Shown here: piece after piece, positions 9,895 to 17,970 of the stretch
Layout: each line of letters begins with the position of its first letter
Numbering within the stretch: position 1 is the stretch's first letter
From: Hyphomicrobiales bacterium
GTDB lineage: Bacteria > Pseudomonadota > Alphaproteobacteria > Rhizobiales > Beijerinckiaceae
Assembly (NCBI GenBank): GCA_028290285.1
Contig: JAQGKD010000105.1
Location: forward strand, 1 to 56,992
Reading direction: 5' to 3'
DNA length: 56,992 nucleotides
Notes under the pieces: generated by a model
What the model saw: only the letters and a program-made list of their open reading frames with translations
Database searches by the model: none
What the model was told of the DNA's origin: nothing
Position numbers and translations under genes: made by a program

Positions 9895-9996
9895 CGCCCG
9901 TTGTACCCCGGTATTTTGGGGCTGACATTACGGGCGTCTCTCTCCCATATTGATCCGAGCGGGGCGAGGGTGAAAATCCTTCCGCCCCGTTCTTCG
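9895..9996 (+). terminator. Two stem-loops before secY, the second terminator-like
   Basis: The first stem pairs CGCCCGT (9895-9901) with ACGGGCG (9930-9936), with an inner CCCC/GGGG at 9906-9909 and 9918-9921. The second pairs CGGGGCG (9960-9966) with CGCCCCG (9983-9989), followed by TTCTTC. The second resembles a weak intrinsic terminator or attenuator. Together they fill the first part of the 265-nt rplO-secY gap, which suggests that secY-adk expression is partly separated from the spc block. I see no convincing promoter in the rest of the gap. Confidence 0.45.
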
Positions 9997-10152
9997 TATC
10001 GAGGGCAGGCTTGGCAAATTCGGGCGTCGGCTCGAATCCGGAAGCCTGCAGAGAAATGAGAATGTGGGGTATGCTTCGGTCCCATCAGGATCGGAAACTA
10101 TCCCAAACCCCCGACAACGGCGCGCCACGAGCGTGCCTTCCGGAGTGCTTCA

Positions 10153-11487
10153 ATGGCATCGGCAGCCGAACAGCTCGCAGCGAACATCAATTTCTCGGCC
10201 ATCGGCAAGTCGGAGGAACTGAAGAAGCGGATTTGGTTCACGCTCGGCGCGCTGATCATCTACCGCCTTGGCACCTACATTCCCTTGCCCGGCATTGACC
10301 CTGCCGCCTTCGAGGCTTCATTCACGGGCAAGCAGCAAGGCGTGCTCGAACTCTTCAACATGTTCGCCGGTGGCGCCGTGCAGCGCATGGCCATCTTCGC
10401 GCTCAACATCATGCCCTACATCTCCGCCTCGATCATTATCCAGCTGCTCAGCTCCGTCATTCCGAGCCTGGAGTCGATCAAGAAGGAAGGTGAGTCGGGC
10501 CGCAAGATCCTGAACCAGTACACACGCTATCTGACGGTCGTTCTGGCGCTGTTCCAGGCCTATGGCATCGCCATCGGCCTCGAGAGCCAGACGGGTGTCG
10601 TCGCGGAGCCAGGCCTTTTCTTCCGAATCTCGACGGTGCTGACGCTACTCGGCGGCACGATGTTCCTGATGTGGCTCGGTGAGCAGATCACTGCGCGCGG
10701 TATCGGCAACGGGTCCTCGCTGATCATCTTCGCGGGCATCGTGGCGGCCTTCCCGGCGGCCATTATCAGTACGCTGGAACTGGGCCGGCAGGGCGCCATT
10801 TCGACGGGGCTGATCCTCGGCGTCATCGTCATGGCGATCGGAGTCGTTGCGTTCATCGTGTTCATGGAGCGCGCGCAGCGGCGTTTGCTGATCACCTATC
10901 CCAAGCGCCAAGTCGGCAACCGGGTTTACGAGGGGCAGACGTCGTTCCTGCCGCTCAAGCTGAACACGGCCGGCGTTATTCCGCCGATCTTCGCGTCCTC
11001 GCTGCTCCTGCTGCCCACTACCGTGGCGAGCTTTTCTCAGGCGCAGGGCGGCACGGGGATCCTCGCGACCATCGCGACATACCTCGGACATGGGCGTCCG
11101 CTTTACATGCTCGTTTATGTGGCGCTGATCGTGTTCTTCGCGTTCTTCTACACCGCCATCGTCTTCAACCCGACTGAGACCGCTGATAATCTGAAGAAGC
11201 ATGGCGGCTTCCTCCCGGGCATCCGGCCAGGCGAGCGCACCGCGCAGTTCATCGACAGCGTGCTGATGAAAATCACCGTGCTGGGTGCGGGCTACCTGGC
11301 CATCATCTGTCTCTTACCCGAAATACTGATATCTTACGCTGCGCTGCCGTTCTATTTCGGCGGGACGTCGCTCCTCATCGTTGTTAGCGTGACAATGGAC
11401 ACTGTGGCTCAGGTTCACGGCCATCTTCAGGCGCAGCAGTATGAGGGCCTCGTGAAAAAAGCGAAGCTTCGGGGGAGAAAGAGATGA
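10153..11487 (+). CDS. secY: Protein translocase subunit SecY
   Basis: A 444-residue SecY with ten predicted membrane helices, the channel of the Sec translocon with SecE and SecG. Visible hallmarks are the plug-region loop after helix 1, [12 protein letters not shown] in TM2, and the cytoplasmic loop [18 protein letters not shown], which contacts SecA and the ribosome. [15 protein letters not shown] is also conserved. The gene overlaps adk by 4 nt, the common secY-adk arrangement. Confidence 0.97.
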   Translation: MASAAEQLAANINFSAIGKSEELKKRIWFTLGALIIYRLGTYIPLPGIDPAAFEASFTGKQQGVLELFNMFAGGAVQRMAIFALNIMPYISASIIIQLLSSVIPSLESIKKEGESGRKILNQYTRYLTVVLALFQAYGIAIGLESQTGVVAEPGLFFRISTVLTLLGGTMFLMWLGEQITARGIGNGSSLIIFAGIVAAFPAAIISTLELGRQGAISTGLILGVIVMAIGVVAFIVFMERAQRRLLITYPKRQVGNRVYEGQTSFLPLKLNTAGVIPPIFASSLLLLPTTVASFSQAQGGTGILATIATYLGHGRPLYMLVYVALIVFFAFFYTAIVFNPTETADNLKKHGGFLPGIRPGERTAQFIDSVLMKITVLGAGYLAIICLLPEILISYAALPFYFGGTSLLIVVSVTMDTVAQVHGHLQAQQYEGLVKKAKLRGRKR

Positions 11488-12065
11488 GATTGATTCTTCT
11501 GGGGCCGCCGGGCGCTGGAAAAGGGACGCAGGCGGCTCGCCTCGTCGAAAAGTTCGGCATCCCCCAGCTCTCCACCGGAGACATGCTGCGGGCGGCGGTT
11601 AAGGCTGGCACGCCAGTCGGGCTGCAGGCCAAGGCAGTGATGGAAGCGGGAGGTCTCGTCTCCGACGAGATCGTCGTTGGCATCATCGCGGGACGCATCC
11701 AGGAGGCTGATGCCTCGAAGGGCTTCATACTCGACGGCTTTCCGCGCACGGTTGCGCAGGCCGAGGCACTCGATCGCATGCTCAACGAGAAGGCCATGCA
11801 GCTCGACGCCGTTGTTGAGTTGAAGGTTGACGAGAACGCGCTTCTCTCGCGCATCGAGAAGCGTGCAGCCGAAACCATCGCTGCGGGCGGAACTGTTCGC
11901 GCCGACGATAATCCTGAGGCGTTCAAGACACGGCTCGAGGCCTATCGGGCCCAGACCGCTCCCGTCTCGGCTTATTATGCGAGCAAGGGTGAGTTGACGG
12001 TCGTGGACGGAATGCAGCCTATCGAGGTTGTTTCCGCTGCGCTCGACCAGGCGCTTCCGGGCTAA
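11484..12065 (+). CDS. adk: Adenylate kinase
   Basis: A 193-residue adenylate kinase that interconverts ATP + AMP and 2 ADP. The P-loop [13 protein letters not shown], the AMP-binding [10 protein letters not shown] and the DGFPRT motif are present. It is the short form: the zinc/LID insertion of the ~215-residue enzymes is missing, as in many alphaproteobacteria. It starts inside the secY stop (ATGA). Usually rpsM follows; here a cassette of three unrelated genes intervenes. Confidence 0.97.
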   Translation: MRLILLGPPGAGKGTQAARLVEKFGIPQLSTGDMLRAAVKAGTPVGLQAKAVMEAGGLVSDEIVVGIIAGRIQEADASKGFILDGFPRTVAQAEALDRMLNEKAMQLDAVVELKVDENALLSRIEKRAAETIAAGGTVRADDNPEAFKTRLEAYRAQTAPVSAYYASKGELTVVDGMQPIEVVSAALDQALPG

Positions 12066-12089
12066 AGCAAGGGCCGCGGTCCCGTCTTC

Positions 12090-12932
12090 CTAGCGGAGAC
12101 GGGACGTAGCCGGAAAGTACTTTTCCGCCATGACGCGGAGCAGCAACATCGGAAGGCCGACCAGATAACGCCGCCAGAGGCGGCGCGGCTCTGTCACCAG
12201 GCGTGATGCCCATTCCAGTCCATTGTCGGTCACCCAGCGCGGTGCGCGGTAGGCCTCACCGGACAGGAAGTCAAACATGGCGCCGACGGTGATCGCCGAC
12301 GGGCATGTCAACTTGTCCCAATTTTCCCATAGCCACATCTCCTGGATCGGCATTCCGAACCCCACGATCAGAATGTCGGTGCGAGATGCGTTGATTGCGT
12401 CTACGACCTGCTTGCTCTCGCGTGAGCCCACGGCCTTGTCGAAGTAGCCGTGCATCGCCCCAGCCAGGATCAGGCCGGGGTGGCGTCGAATCAATTCGGC
12501 GGCGGCTTTCCTGATGGCGGTGTCGCTCCCTCCAACAAGGAAGACGCGTCGTTCGTCTGCGGCCGCTCGGGCTGCAAGCCCATCGATCCAGTCAGGGGGA
12601 CTCTGGCGCGACAATTTGCGCCCGCAGAGGAGGCGCGCCGCAAGCGCCGCTCCGTAACCATCGCAAACGACGAGTTCCGCCTCCCGAAAGATGCTTGTCA
12701 GCTTCGGGTTGTCGCGCGTGAGCGTGAGAAGATGCGCGTTCGCGTAGAGGACCCGCCGACGCAGGCCCTGCCGCAAGCCAGTCGCTATGTATTCGACGAT
12801 GTCTGTCGCGTCCGGCCCGTGGATGGGAATGCCGAACACAGTCGCGGGGACGCGTGTTCGGTCGTCATCCGCGCGCTTGGCGGTGACGGGGGCGGCGGGG
12901 TCGGGGATAGCCGGAGCTTGATATGCGCGCAT
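12090..12932 (-). CDS. WecG/TagA/CpsF-family glycosyltransferase
   Basis: A 280-residue protein of the GT26 family, which transfers N-acetylmannosamine-type sugars to lipid-linked intermediates in cell-surface polysaccharide synthesis. Visible are YANAHLLTLTRDNP, the conserved VVCDGYGAALAARL, VGFGMPIQEMW, and GAMFDFLSG followed by RAPRW and NGLEWASRL. The C-terminal helix is amphipathic and basic (RRLWRRYLVG), the likely membrane anchor. The first ~25 residues are Pro/Ala-rich. No other glycan genes are adjacent, so the substrate is unknown. It lies 68 nt downstream of phaZ on the same strand. Confidence 0.88.
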   Translation of the reverse strand: MRAYQAPAIPDPAAPVTAKRADDDRTRVPATVFGIPIHGPDATDIVEYIATGLRQGLRRRVLYANAHLLTLTRDNPKLTSIFREAELVVCDGYGAALAARLLCGRKLSRQSPPDWIDGLAARAAADERRVFLVGGSDTAIRKAAAELIRRHPGLILAGAMHGYFDKAVGSRESKQVVDAINASRTDILIVGFGMPIQEMWLWENWDKLTCPSAITVGAMFDFLSGEAYRAPRWVTDNGLEWASRLVTEPRRLWRRYLVGLPMLLLRVMAEKYFPATSRLR

Positions 12933-13000
12933 TTCGCCATGGTGCCGAAGGCCAGGCGCGCTGACAATTGCTCAGTCGTTCTTTGGTTATCGGACCCTTT

Positions 13001-14218
13001 TCAGATGCTCGATTGGATGTGGTTGCGGACCACGGGATAGATCTGGCTCTCCCAGCGACGCCCGTTGAACACGCCGTAGTGTCCGACCCCCGGCTGCATG
13101 TGATGCGACTTCATATACGGTCGCAAGCCGTTGCAGAGATCCTGCGCGGCCAACGTCTGGCCCACCGCGCAGATGTCATCCTTTTCACCCTCGACAGTGA
13201 GCAGAAAGGTCTTCTTGATGGCGGATGGCGTGATCGCCTGCCCTTTAAAGAGCAGTCTGCCCTCGGGGAGGGCATGTTTCTGGAAGACAGTGTCGATCGT
13301 CTCCAGGTAGAAGGCTGCGTCCAGATCCATAATCGCGAAGTATTCTTCGTAGAACGCCTTGATCTGGTCGGCTTTCTCGAAGTCGCCCTCGACGCGGTGC
13401 TTGAACATGTCGACGAAGGATTTCGCGTGCCGTTCCGTATTCATGCTCATGAAGGCGGCAAGTTGCAGGAACCCGGGATAGACTTTTCTACCTGCGCCAG
13501 GCATCGAGCGGGGAACCACGCCGATGAGCTTTTCCTTGAACCAGGCCAAAGGCTTTGAGGTCGCGAGTTCGTTGACCTTGGTGGGTGCAATCCGCGTGTC
13601 GATCGGGCCGGCCATCAGGGTCAGGCTGGCAGGTTGATCGGGATCTTTCGCCTGCGCCATGACCGAGACGGCGGCGAGCGCGGCCACCGTCGGCTGGCAG
13701 ACCGCGACCATATGCGATTGCGGCCCGATGTGTTTCGTGAAGTCGATCAGGTGTTGGACAAAGGCGTCCATATCGAAGATGCCATGATCGAGGGGGATGT
13801 CACGGGCATTGTGCCAGTCGGTGACATAGACCTCGTAGTCGCGGAGCAAGGTTTTGATCGTGCCGCGGAGCAGGGTGGCGAAATGGCCCGACATGGGTGC
13901 GACGAGCAGTACACGAGGCGCTGGCGCAGCATCCTGCCGCGTGAACTTCACCAGTGAGCAGAATGGTGTGGCCATCACGATTTCCTCGGTGATGGCTGTT
14001 ACCGCGCCTTCGCTCGTCGTCACCTCGGTGATCGCGAAGGGCGGCCGCGCATGCGTGAAGCCGGCCAGCGCAACCAGTTCGTAATAGGCGGCCATGCGAC
14101 GCAGGGGCGAGGCGAACCGGCTTGTGCTCCACAGGCGTAGGATCGTGTCGCTGTTCGTTGCCAGCTGTCGCACCGGGTGGCTCAGATCAGCATATCCCTG
14201 ATAGGCGTCGTACATCAT
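13001..14218 (-). CDS. phaZ: Intracellular polyhydroxybutyrate depolymerase
   Basis: A 405-residue PhaZ1-type depolymerase that mobilises storage PHB granules in the cytoplasm. The alpha/beta-hydrolase core shows YVTDWHNARDIP, a lipase-box-like VCQPT in which Cys replaces the usual Ser nucleophile (typical of this family), and the C-terminal GVGHYGVFNGRRWE, which supplies the His. There is no signal peptide, as expected. It is divergent from a GST gene and has a palindrome 32-46 nt upstream of its start. A phasin gene lies 40 kb away. Confidence 0.93.
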   Translation of the reverse strand: MMYDAYQGYADLSHPVRQLATNSDTILRLWSTSRFASPLRRMAAYYELVALAGFTHARPPFAITEVTTSEGAVTAITEEIVMATPFCSLVKFTRQDAAPAPRVLLVAPMSGHFATLLRGTIKTLLRDYEVYVTDWHNARDIPLDHGIFDMDAFVQHLIDFTKHIGPQSHMVAVCQPTVAALAAVSVMAQAKDPDQPASLTLMAGPIDTRIAPTKVNELATSKPLAWFKEKLIGVVPRSMPGAGRKVYPGFLQLAAFMSMNTERHAKSFVDMFKHRVEGDFEKADQIKAFYEEYFAIMDLDAAFYLETIDTVFQKHALPEGRLLFKGQAITPSAIKKTFLLTVEGEKDDICAVGQTLAAQDLCNGLRPYMKSHHMQPGVGHYGVFNGRRWESQIYPVVRNHIQSSI

Positions 14219-14249
14219 CCCGAACTGATATCCTTCGATTTATCCGCAT

Positions 14250-14264
14250 CCTTGCTCAGCAAGG
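14250..14264. promoter_or_regulatory. Palindrome upstream of phaZ, possible PhaR operator
   Basis: CCTTGCT (14250-14256) and AGCAAGG (14258-14264) are perfect inverted arms around one base. The site contains TTGC-N3-GCAA, the same core as a palindrome at the phasin promoter. PhaR, the PHB-responsive repressor of alphaproteobacteria, is known to bind TGC-N3/4-GCA type sequences. It lies between phaZ and the divergent GST gene. Binding here is inferred. Confidence 0.5.
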
Positions 14265-14333
14265 CTTGTGCCACGCCTGAGCTTTTCATGGCATATCACT
14301 TGCTTGGAGGCTGGCGTCTGTTGGGGGCAATTC

Positions 14334-14987
14334 ATGGCAGCGACAACGCTTACTATCAGCAGCAAGAATTATTCGTCGTGGTCGCTGCGTGGCTGGCTGA
14401 TGACGAAACTTTCGGGCATTGCTTTCGAGGAAATCGTCACCGGGCCGGACGACGCTTCGGCCCGGGCTGAAATCATGCTGCTTTCGCCCTCCGTCCTCGT
14501 GCCGTGCCTGACCTACAAGGGCGCGCGGGTCTGGGATTCTCTGGCTATCGGCGAGTTTCTCAACGAGATCGCACCGAAGGCGGGGCTTCTGCCAGCCGAC
14601 CGCATGACCAGAGCGCATTGCCGCTCGATCTGCGGGGAGATGCATTCGGGCTTTACGTCATTGCGCGCCGCTCTGCCGATGAACCTCAAGGGGCATTTCC
14701 CGAATTTCAAGGTCTGGTCCAAGGCCGAGGCTGACATCGCCCGAATCACCGAGATCTGGCGCGAGTGCGTTGGCACCTATGGTGGCCCATATCTCTTCGG
14801 GAAGATCTCTATCGCCGACGCCATGTATGCGCCCGTCGTGACGCGGTTGCTGACCTACGATGTTCCTCTCGACACGGTATGCAAGGCTTATTGCGAGACG
14901 ATCATGGCGTGGCCGGCCATGCAGGAATGGATCGCCGACGCCAAGGACGGAGTCGAGGAGATCGAGGAGATGGAAGTCGAGTTCTGA
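14334..14987 (+). CDS. Glutathione S-transferase family protein
   Basis: A 217-residue GST-fold protein. The N-terminal thioredoxin-like domain begins [18 protein letters not shown] and includes [21 protein letters not shown], where Asp/Ser correspond to the glutathione gamma-glutamyl contact. A helical C-terminal domain follows. The open frame extends 66 nt upstream, but the ATG at 14334 has GGGGGCAATTC before it and gives the family N terminus. It ends in an acidic tail. It is divergent from phaZ. Substrate is unknown. Confidence 0.88.
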   Translation: MAATTLTISSKNYSSWSLRGWLMTKLSGIAFEEIVTGPDDASARAEIMLLSPSVLVPCLTYKGARVWDSLAIGEFLNEIAPKAGLLPADRMTRAHCRSICGEMHSGFTSLRAALPMNLKGHFPNFKVWSKAEADIARITEIWRECVGTYGGPYLFGKISIADAMYAPVVTRLLTYDVPLDTVCKAYCETIMAWPAMQEWIADAKDGVEEIEEMEVEF

Positions 14988-15035
14988 CGGGCTCCCAACG
15001 AGAGGGCGTAACCGGCCCTGTTCCCCGGCCCCAGG

Positions 15036-15064
15036 TTGACGCGCCTCGCCTCATGTCCTACAAG
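15036..15064 (+). promoter_or_regulatory. Candidate sigma-70 promoter for rpsM
   Basis: TTGACG (15036-15041), a 17-nt spacer and TACAAG (15059-15064) match the consensus boxes at 5/6 and 4/6 positions. It lies in the 230-nt gap between the GST gene and rpsM, about 150 nt before the rpsM start. The inserted cassette separates rpsM from the upstream cluster, so a promoter is expected here. Confidence 0.4.
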
Positions 15065-15217
15065 CCGCTTCTCACCGAGATCGCTCGCGCTCCCGGAGCC
15101 ATTCCTTCGGACTGGCCTTCAGGACTGTTCGTGTCTCACCTCCGCAGAGGCCGGCCTCCACCGGCGCGGGGTTATCTGAAGCGCGGCCTTCGGGCGGCAC
15201 CACATGGAGACGGCCAG

Positions 15218-15586
15218 ATGGCTCGTATTGCAGGCGTAAACATTCCGACAAACAAGCGCGTCATCATTGCGCTTCAGTATATTCACGGCATCGGCGCCCA
15301 GAAGGCGAAGGAGATCTGTGAGAAGGTTTCCATCCCCGCAGAGCGCCGCGTCGCTCAGCTGACGGACGCCGAAGTGCTCCAGATTCGCGAGACCATCGAC
15401 CGCGATTATATGGTGGAAGGCGATCTTCGCCGCGACACCGCGATGAACATCAAGCGCCTCATGGACCTCGGCTGCTATCGCGGCCTGCGTCATCGTCGCC
15501 AGTTGCCCGTTCGCGGCCAGCGCACGCACACCAACGCCCGCACCCGCAAGGGCAAGGCGAAGCCGATCGCCGGTAAGAAGAAGTAA
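15218..15586 (+). CDS. rpsM: 30S ribosomal protein S13
   Basis: A 122-residue S13, which contacts the P-site tRNA and bridges to the 50S head. It begins [14 protein letters not shown] and carries [20 protein letters not shown] and the basic tail [11 protein letters not shown]. The longer open frame upstream is not coding for S13: the family start is the ATG at 15218. It restarts the alpha block after the three-gene interruption. Confidence 0.97.
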   Translation: MARIAGVNIPTNKRVIIALQYIHGIGAQKAKEICEKVSIPAERRVAQLTDAEVLQIRETIDRDYMVEGDLRRDTAMNIKRLMDLGCYRGLRHRRQLPVRGQRTHTNARTRKGKAKPIAGKKK

Positions 15587-15607
15587 TTCACGGCTCAGGC
15601 CGCGAGA

Positions 15608-15701
15608 ACGCCCCGGACCTGTCCGGGGCGTGAACTGGATCGGGCGCGCAGGTCCATGCCCGCCGATCACCTCCATCCCGAGCGCCCGGAACTACGGGCG
15701 C
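15608..15701 (+). promoter_or_regulatory. Two strong hairpins in the rpsM-rpsK gap
   Basis: ACGCCCCGGAC (15608-15618) pairs perfectly with GTCCGGGGCGT (15621-15631). GCGCCCG (15682-15688) pairs with CGGGCGC (15695-15701). Neither is followed by a T tract. The second ends about 19 nt before the rpsK ATG, close to its ribosome binding region. They could act in translational control, mRNA stability or partial termination; none is shown. Confidence 0.45.
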
Positions 15702-15719
15702 GCCTGAAGGACGATAAGA

Positions 15720-16109
15720 ATGGCAAAAGAAGCAACCCGCGTTCGCCGCCGCGAACGCAAGAACATCGTGTCCGGCGTGGCTCATGTGAGCTCCACCTTC
15801 AACAACACGATGATCACGATCACCGACGCGCAGGGCAACACGATCTCCTGGTCGTCCGCCGGCACGATGGGCTTCAAGGGCTCGCGTAAGTCGACCCCGT
15901 ATGCGGCCCAGATGGCTGCCGAAGACGCGGCCCGCAAGGCTGCCGAGCACGGCATGCGCACACTTGAAGTGGAAGTCTCGGGTCCGGGTTCCGGACGTGA
16001 GTCGGCTCTGCGCGCACTGCAGGCGGCGGGTTTCACCGTGACGTCGATCCGCGACGTAACGCCGATCCCGCACAACGGCTGCCGCCCGCGCAAGCGTCGG
16101 CGCGTCTGA
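15720..16109 (+). CDS. rpsK: 30S ribosomal protein S11
   Basis: A 129-residue S11 of the 30S platform, near the E site. [18 protein letters not shown] and the C-terminal [18 protein letters not shown] are diagnostic. Length is typical. The start ATG follows AAGGACGATAAGA. No rpsD lies between it and rpoA, as is usual in alphaproteobacteria. Confidence 0.97.
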   Translation: MAKEATRVRRRERKNIVSGVAHVSSTFNNTMITITDAQGNTISWSSAGTMGFKGSRKSTPYAAQMAAEDAARKAAEHGMRTLEVEVSGPGSGRESALRALQAAGFTVTSIRDVTPIPHNGCRPRKRRRV

Positions 16110-16134
16110 CCTTCTAAGGTCTTTTACGAAATCG

Positions 16135-16169
16135 CTCTCCCCACCGACGGGCGGGGAGGGTGCTTTTTT
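16135..16169 (+). terminator. Intrinsic terminator between rpsK and rpoA
   Basis: CTCTCCCC (16135-16142) pairs with GGGGAGGG (16153-16160) over 8 bp with one G-T wobble and a 10-nt loop. A T6 tract follows at 16164-16169. This is the classic Rho-independent form. It implies that rpoA is at least partly uncoupled from the S13-S11 transcript. Confidence 0.75.
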
Positions 16170-16242
16170 GTTTTCATCGACGGTTCAGGGCCAGGGTCGA
16201 CGGACCGATATGCCTTGTGCTGCATCATGAAGGATAACAGCC

Positions 16243-17259
16243 GTGATCCAGAAGAACTGGCAAGAACTCATCAAGCCGAGCAAGCTCGAGGTGTCTCCGG
16301 GTGAAGACCCGAAGAAGATCGCCATCGTCGTCGCCGAGCCTCTCGAGCGCGGCTTCGGCCTGACGCTCGGCAATGCGCTGCGTCGCGTGCTGCTGTCCTC
16401 GCTTCAGGGCGCCGCGATCACGGCCGTCCAGATCGATGGCGTGCTGCATGAGTTCTCCTCGATCCCGGGCGTTCGCGAGGACGTCACCGACCTCGTGCTG
16501 AACATCAAGGACATCTCGCTGCGCATGCAGGGCGATGGCCCGAAGCGCATGGTGCTGAAGAAGCAGGGCCCGGGCGCCGTGCTTGCCGGCGACATCGCCG
16601 TGACCGGCGACGTCGTGGTGCTCAACCCCAATCTCGTGATCTGCACGCTCGACGAGGGCGCGGAGATCCGCATGGAATTCACCGTCAATACCGGCAAGGG
16701 CTATGTCCCGGCCGAGCGCAACCGGGCTGAAGATGCGCCCATCGGCCTGATCCCGGTCGACAGCCTCTACTCGCCTGTGAAGAAGGTCAGCTACCGCGTT
16801 GAGAACACGCGTGAAGGCCAGATCCTCGACTATGACAAGCTGACGCTGACCGTCGAGACCAACGGCTCGGTGAGCCCTGAGGACGCGGTGGCCTATTCCG
16901 CCCGTATCCTGCAGGACCAGCTCAACGTCTTCGTGAACTTCGAAGAGCCCCGCCGCGAAGAGGCTCAGCCGTCCATTCCGGAGCTCGCCTTCAACCCGGC
17001 GCTGCTCAAGAAGGTCGACGAACTCGAGCTTTCGGTGCGTTCTGCGAACTGCCTGAAGAACGACAACATCGTGTACATCGGCGACCTGATCCAGAAGACG
17101 GAAGCCGAGATGCTGCGGACGCCGAACTTCGGCCGCAAGTCGCTCAACGAGATCAAGGAAGTGCTGGCGCAGATGGGTCTCCATCTGGGCATGGAAGTCA
17201 CCGGCTGGCCGCCGGAGAACATCGAAGAGCTGGCCAAGCGCTTCGAGGAGCACTACTGA
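16243..17259 (+). CDS. rpoA: RNA polymerase subunit alpha
   Basis: A 338-residue alpha subunit. The N-terminal domain dimerises and scaffolds beta and beta' ([17 protein letters not shown]). After a linker the C-terminal domain has [16 protein letters not shown] and the DNA-contacting helix-hairpin-helix [14 protein letters not shown]. The C terminus is slightly extended ([11 protein letters not shown]). It lies 133 nt after rpsK, behind a terminator, so it should have its own promoter; I could not pick one with confidence. Confidence 0.98.
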   Translation: MIQKNWQELIKPSKLEVSPGEDPKKIAIVVAEPLERGFGLTLGNALRRVLLSSLQGAAITAVQIDGVLHEFSSIPGVREDVTDLVLNIKDISLRMQGDGPKRMVLKKQGPGAVLAGDIAVTGDVVVLNPNLVICTLDEGAEIRMEFTVNTGKGYVPAERNRAEDAPIGLIPVDSLYSPVKKVSYRVENTREGQILDYDKLTLTVETNGSVSPEDAVAYSARILQDQLNVFVNFEEPRREEAQPSIPELAFNPALLKKVDELELSVRSANCLKNDNIVYIGDLIQKTEAEMLRTPNFGRKSLNEIKEVLAQMGLHLGMEVTGWPPENIEELAKRFEEHY

Positions 17260-17368
17260 GTTTCACGTCTTCCGCGCGCGGGAGACTGATCCGCGGACGA
17301 GGGGCCGGAACAAGCCGATGCTCCTCGCCGCAAACTCTCATCCATCAAAGGGTGGGGGACTACAAAGA

Positions 17369-17395
17369 CCAGCCGTTCCTTGGCCCGGCGGCTGG
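17369..17395 (+). promoter_or_regulatory. Hairpin just upstream of rplQ
   Basis: CCAGCCG (17369-17375) pairs with CGGCTGG (17389-17395) around a 13-nt loop, 24 nt before the rplQ ATG. The 159-nt rpoA-rplQ gap is long for this gene pair. There is no T tract, so control of rplQ translation or mRNA processing is more likely than termination. This is inference. Confidence 0.35.
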
Positions 17396-17418
17396 AGACC
17401 CCTCAATGGAGAAAAGCC

Positions 17419-17835
17419 ATGTATCACGGACGTAAAAAGCGCCGCTTCAACCGCACTTCCGAGCACCGCAAGGCGATGTTCGCCAATATGTGCCAGGCGC
17501 TGATCAAGCACGAGCAGATCGTCACCACGCTCCCGAAGGCGAAGGACCTGCGTCCCGTCGTCGAGAAGCTTGTGACGCTCGGCAAGCGCGGCGACCTGCA
17601 TGCGCGCCGTCAGGCGATCGCGCAGATGAAGGACATCGTCCTCGTCCGCAAGTTGTTCGATATTCTCGGACCGCGCTACAAGGATCGCAATGGCGGCTAC
17701 ACCCGCGTGCTCAAGGCCGGCTTCCGCTTCGGCGACAACGCTCCGATGGCCGTCATCGAGTTCGTCGACCGCGACGTATCCGCCAAGGGCAAGGATTCCG
17801 GCCCGGTGCAGGTTCAGGACGAAGCTGCCGAGTAA
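17419..17835 (+). CDS. rplQ: 50S ribosomal protein L17
   Basis: A 138-residue L17 starting [18 protein letters not shown], with [20 protein letters not shown] conserved. It surrounds the exit tunnel near L32. The C terminus has a short charged extension ([16 protein letters not shown]). The frame is open 39 nt upstream, but the ATG at 17419 after GGAGAAAAGCC is the family start. It is the last gene of the ribosomal cluster. Confidence 0.96.
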   Translation: MYHGRKKRRFNRTSEHRKAMFANMCQALIKHEQIVTTLPKAKDLRPVVEKLVTLGKRGDLHARRQAIAQMKDIVLVRKLFDILGPRYKDRNGGYTRVLKAGFRFGDNAPMAVIEFVDRDVSAKGKDSGPVQVQDEAAE

Positions 17836-17860
17836 TCGGATTGCTTGAACCCATGCTTTC

Positions 17861-17888
17861 AAGGCGGCTCTTCGGAGCCGCCTTTTTT
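17861..17888 (+). terminator. Intrinsic terminator after rplQ
   Basis: AAGGCGGCTC (17861-17870) and GAGCCGCCTT (17875-17884) form a perfect 10-bp stem with a TTCG tetraloop, followed by a T run to 17888. This is a textbook Rho-independent terminator that closes the ribosomal supercluster. Confidence 0.92.
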
Positions 17889-17970
17889 AATGCGCGACTT
17901 TCCGCAGCGGTGAAGCTTTCCCAGCTCCGGGGGCGGGCCTATATGATGCTTATCTCGCGGAGTATGCCCC

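Noticed and set aside
14765..15217. Long N-terminal extension of rpsM
   Set aside because: The frame is open, but the upstream part is the out-of-frame GST gene plus a non-coding gap; S13 starts at 15218.
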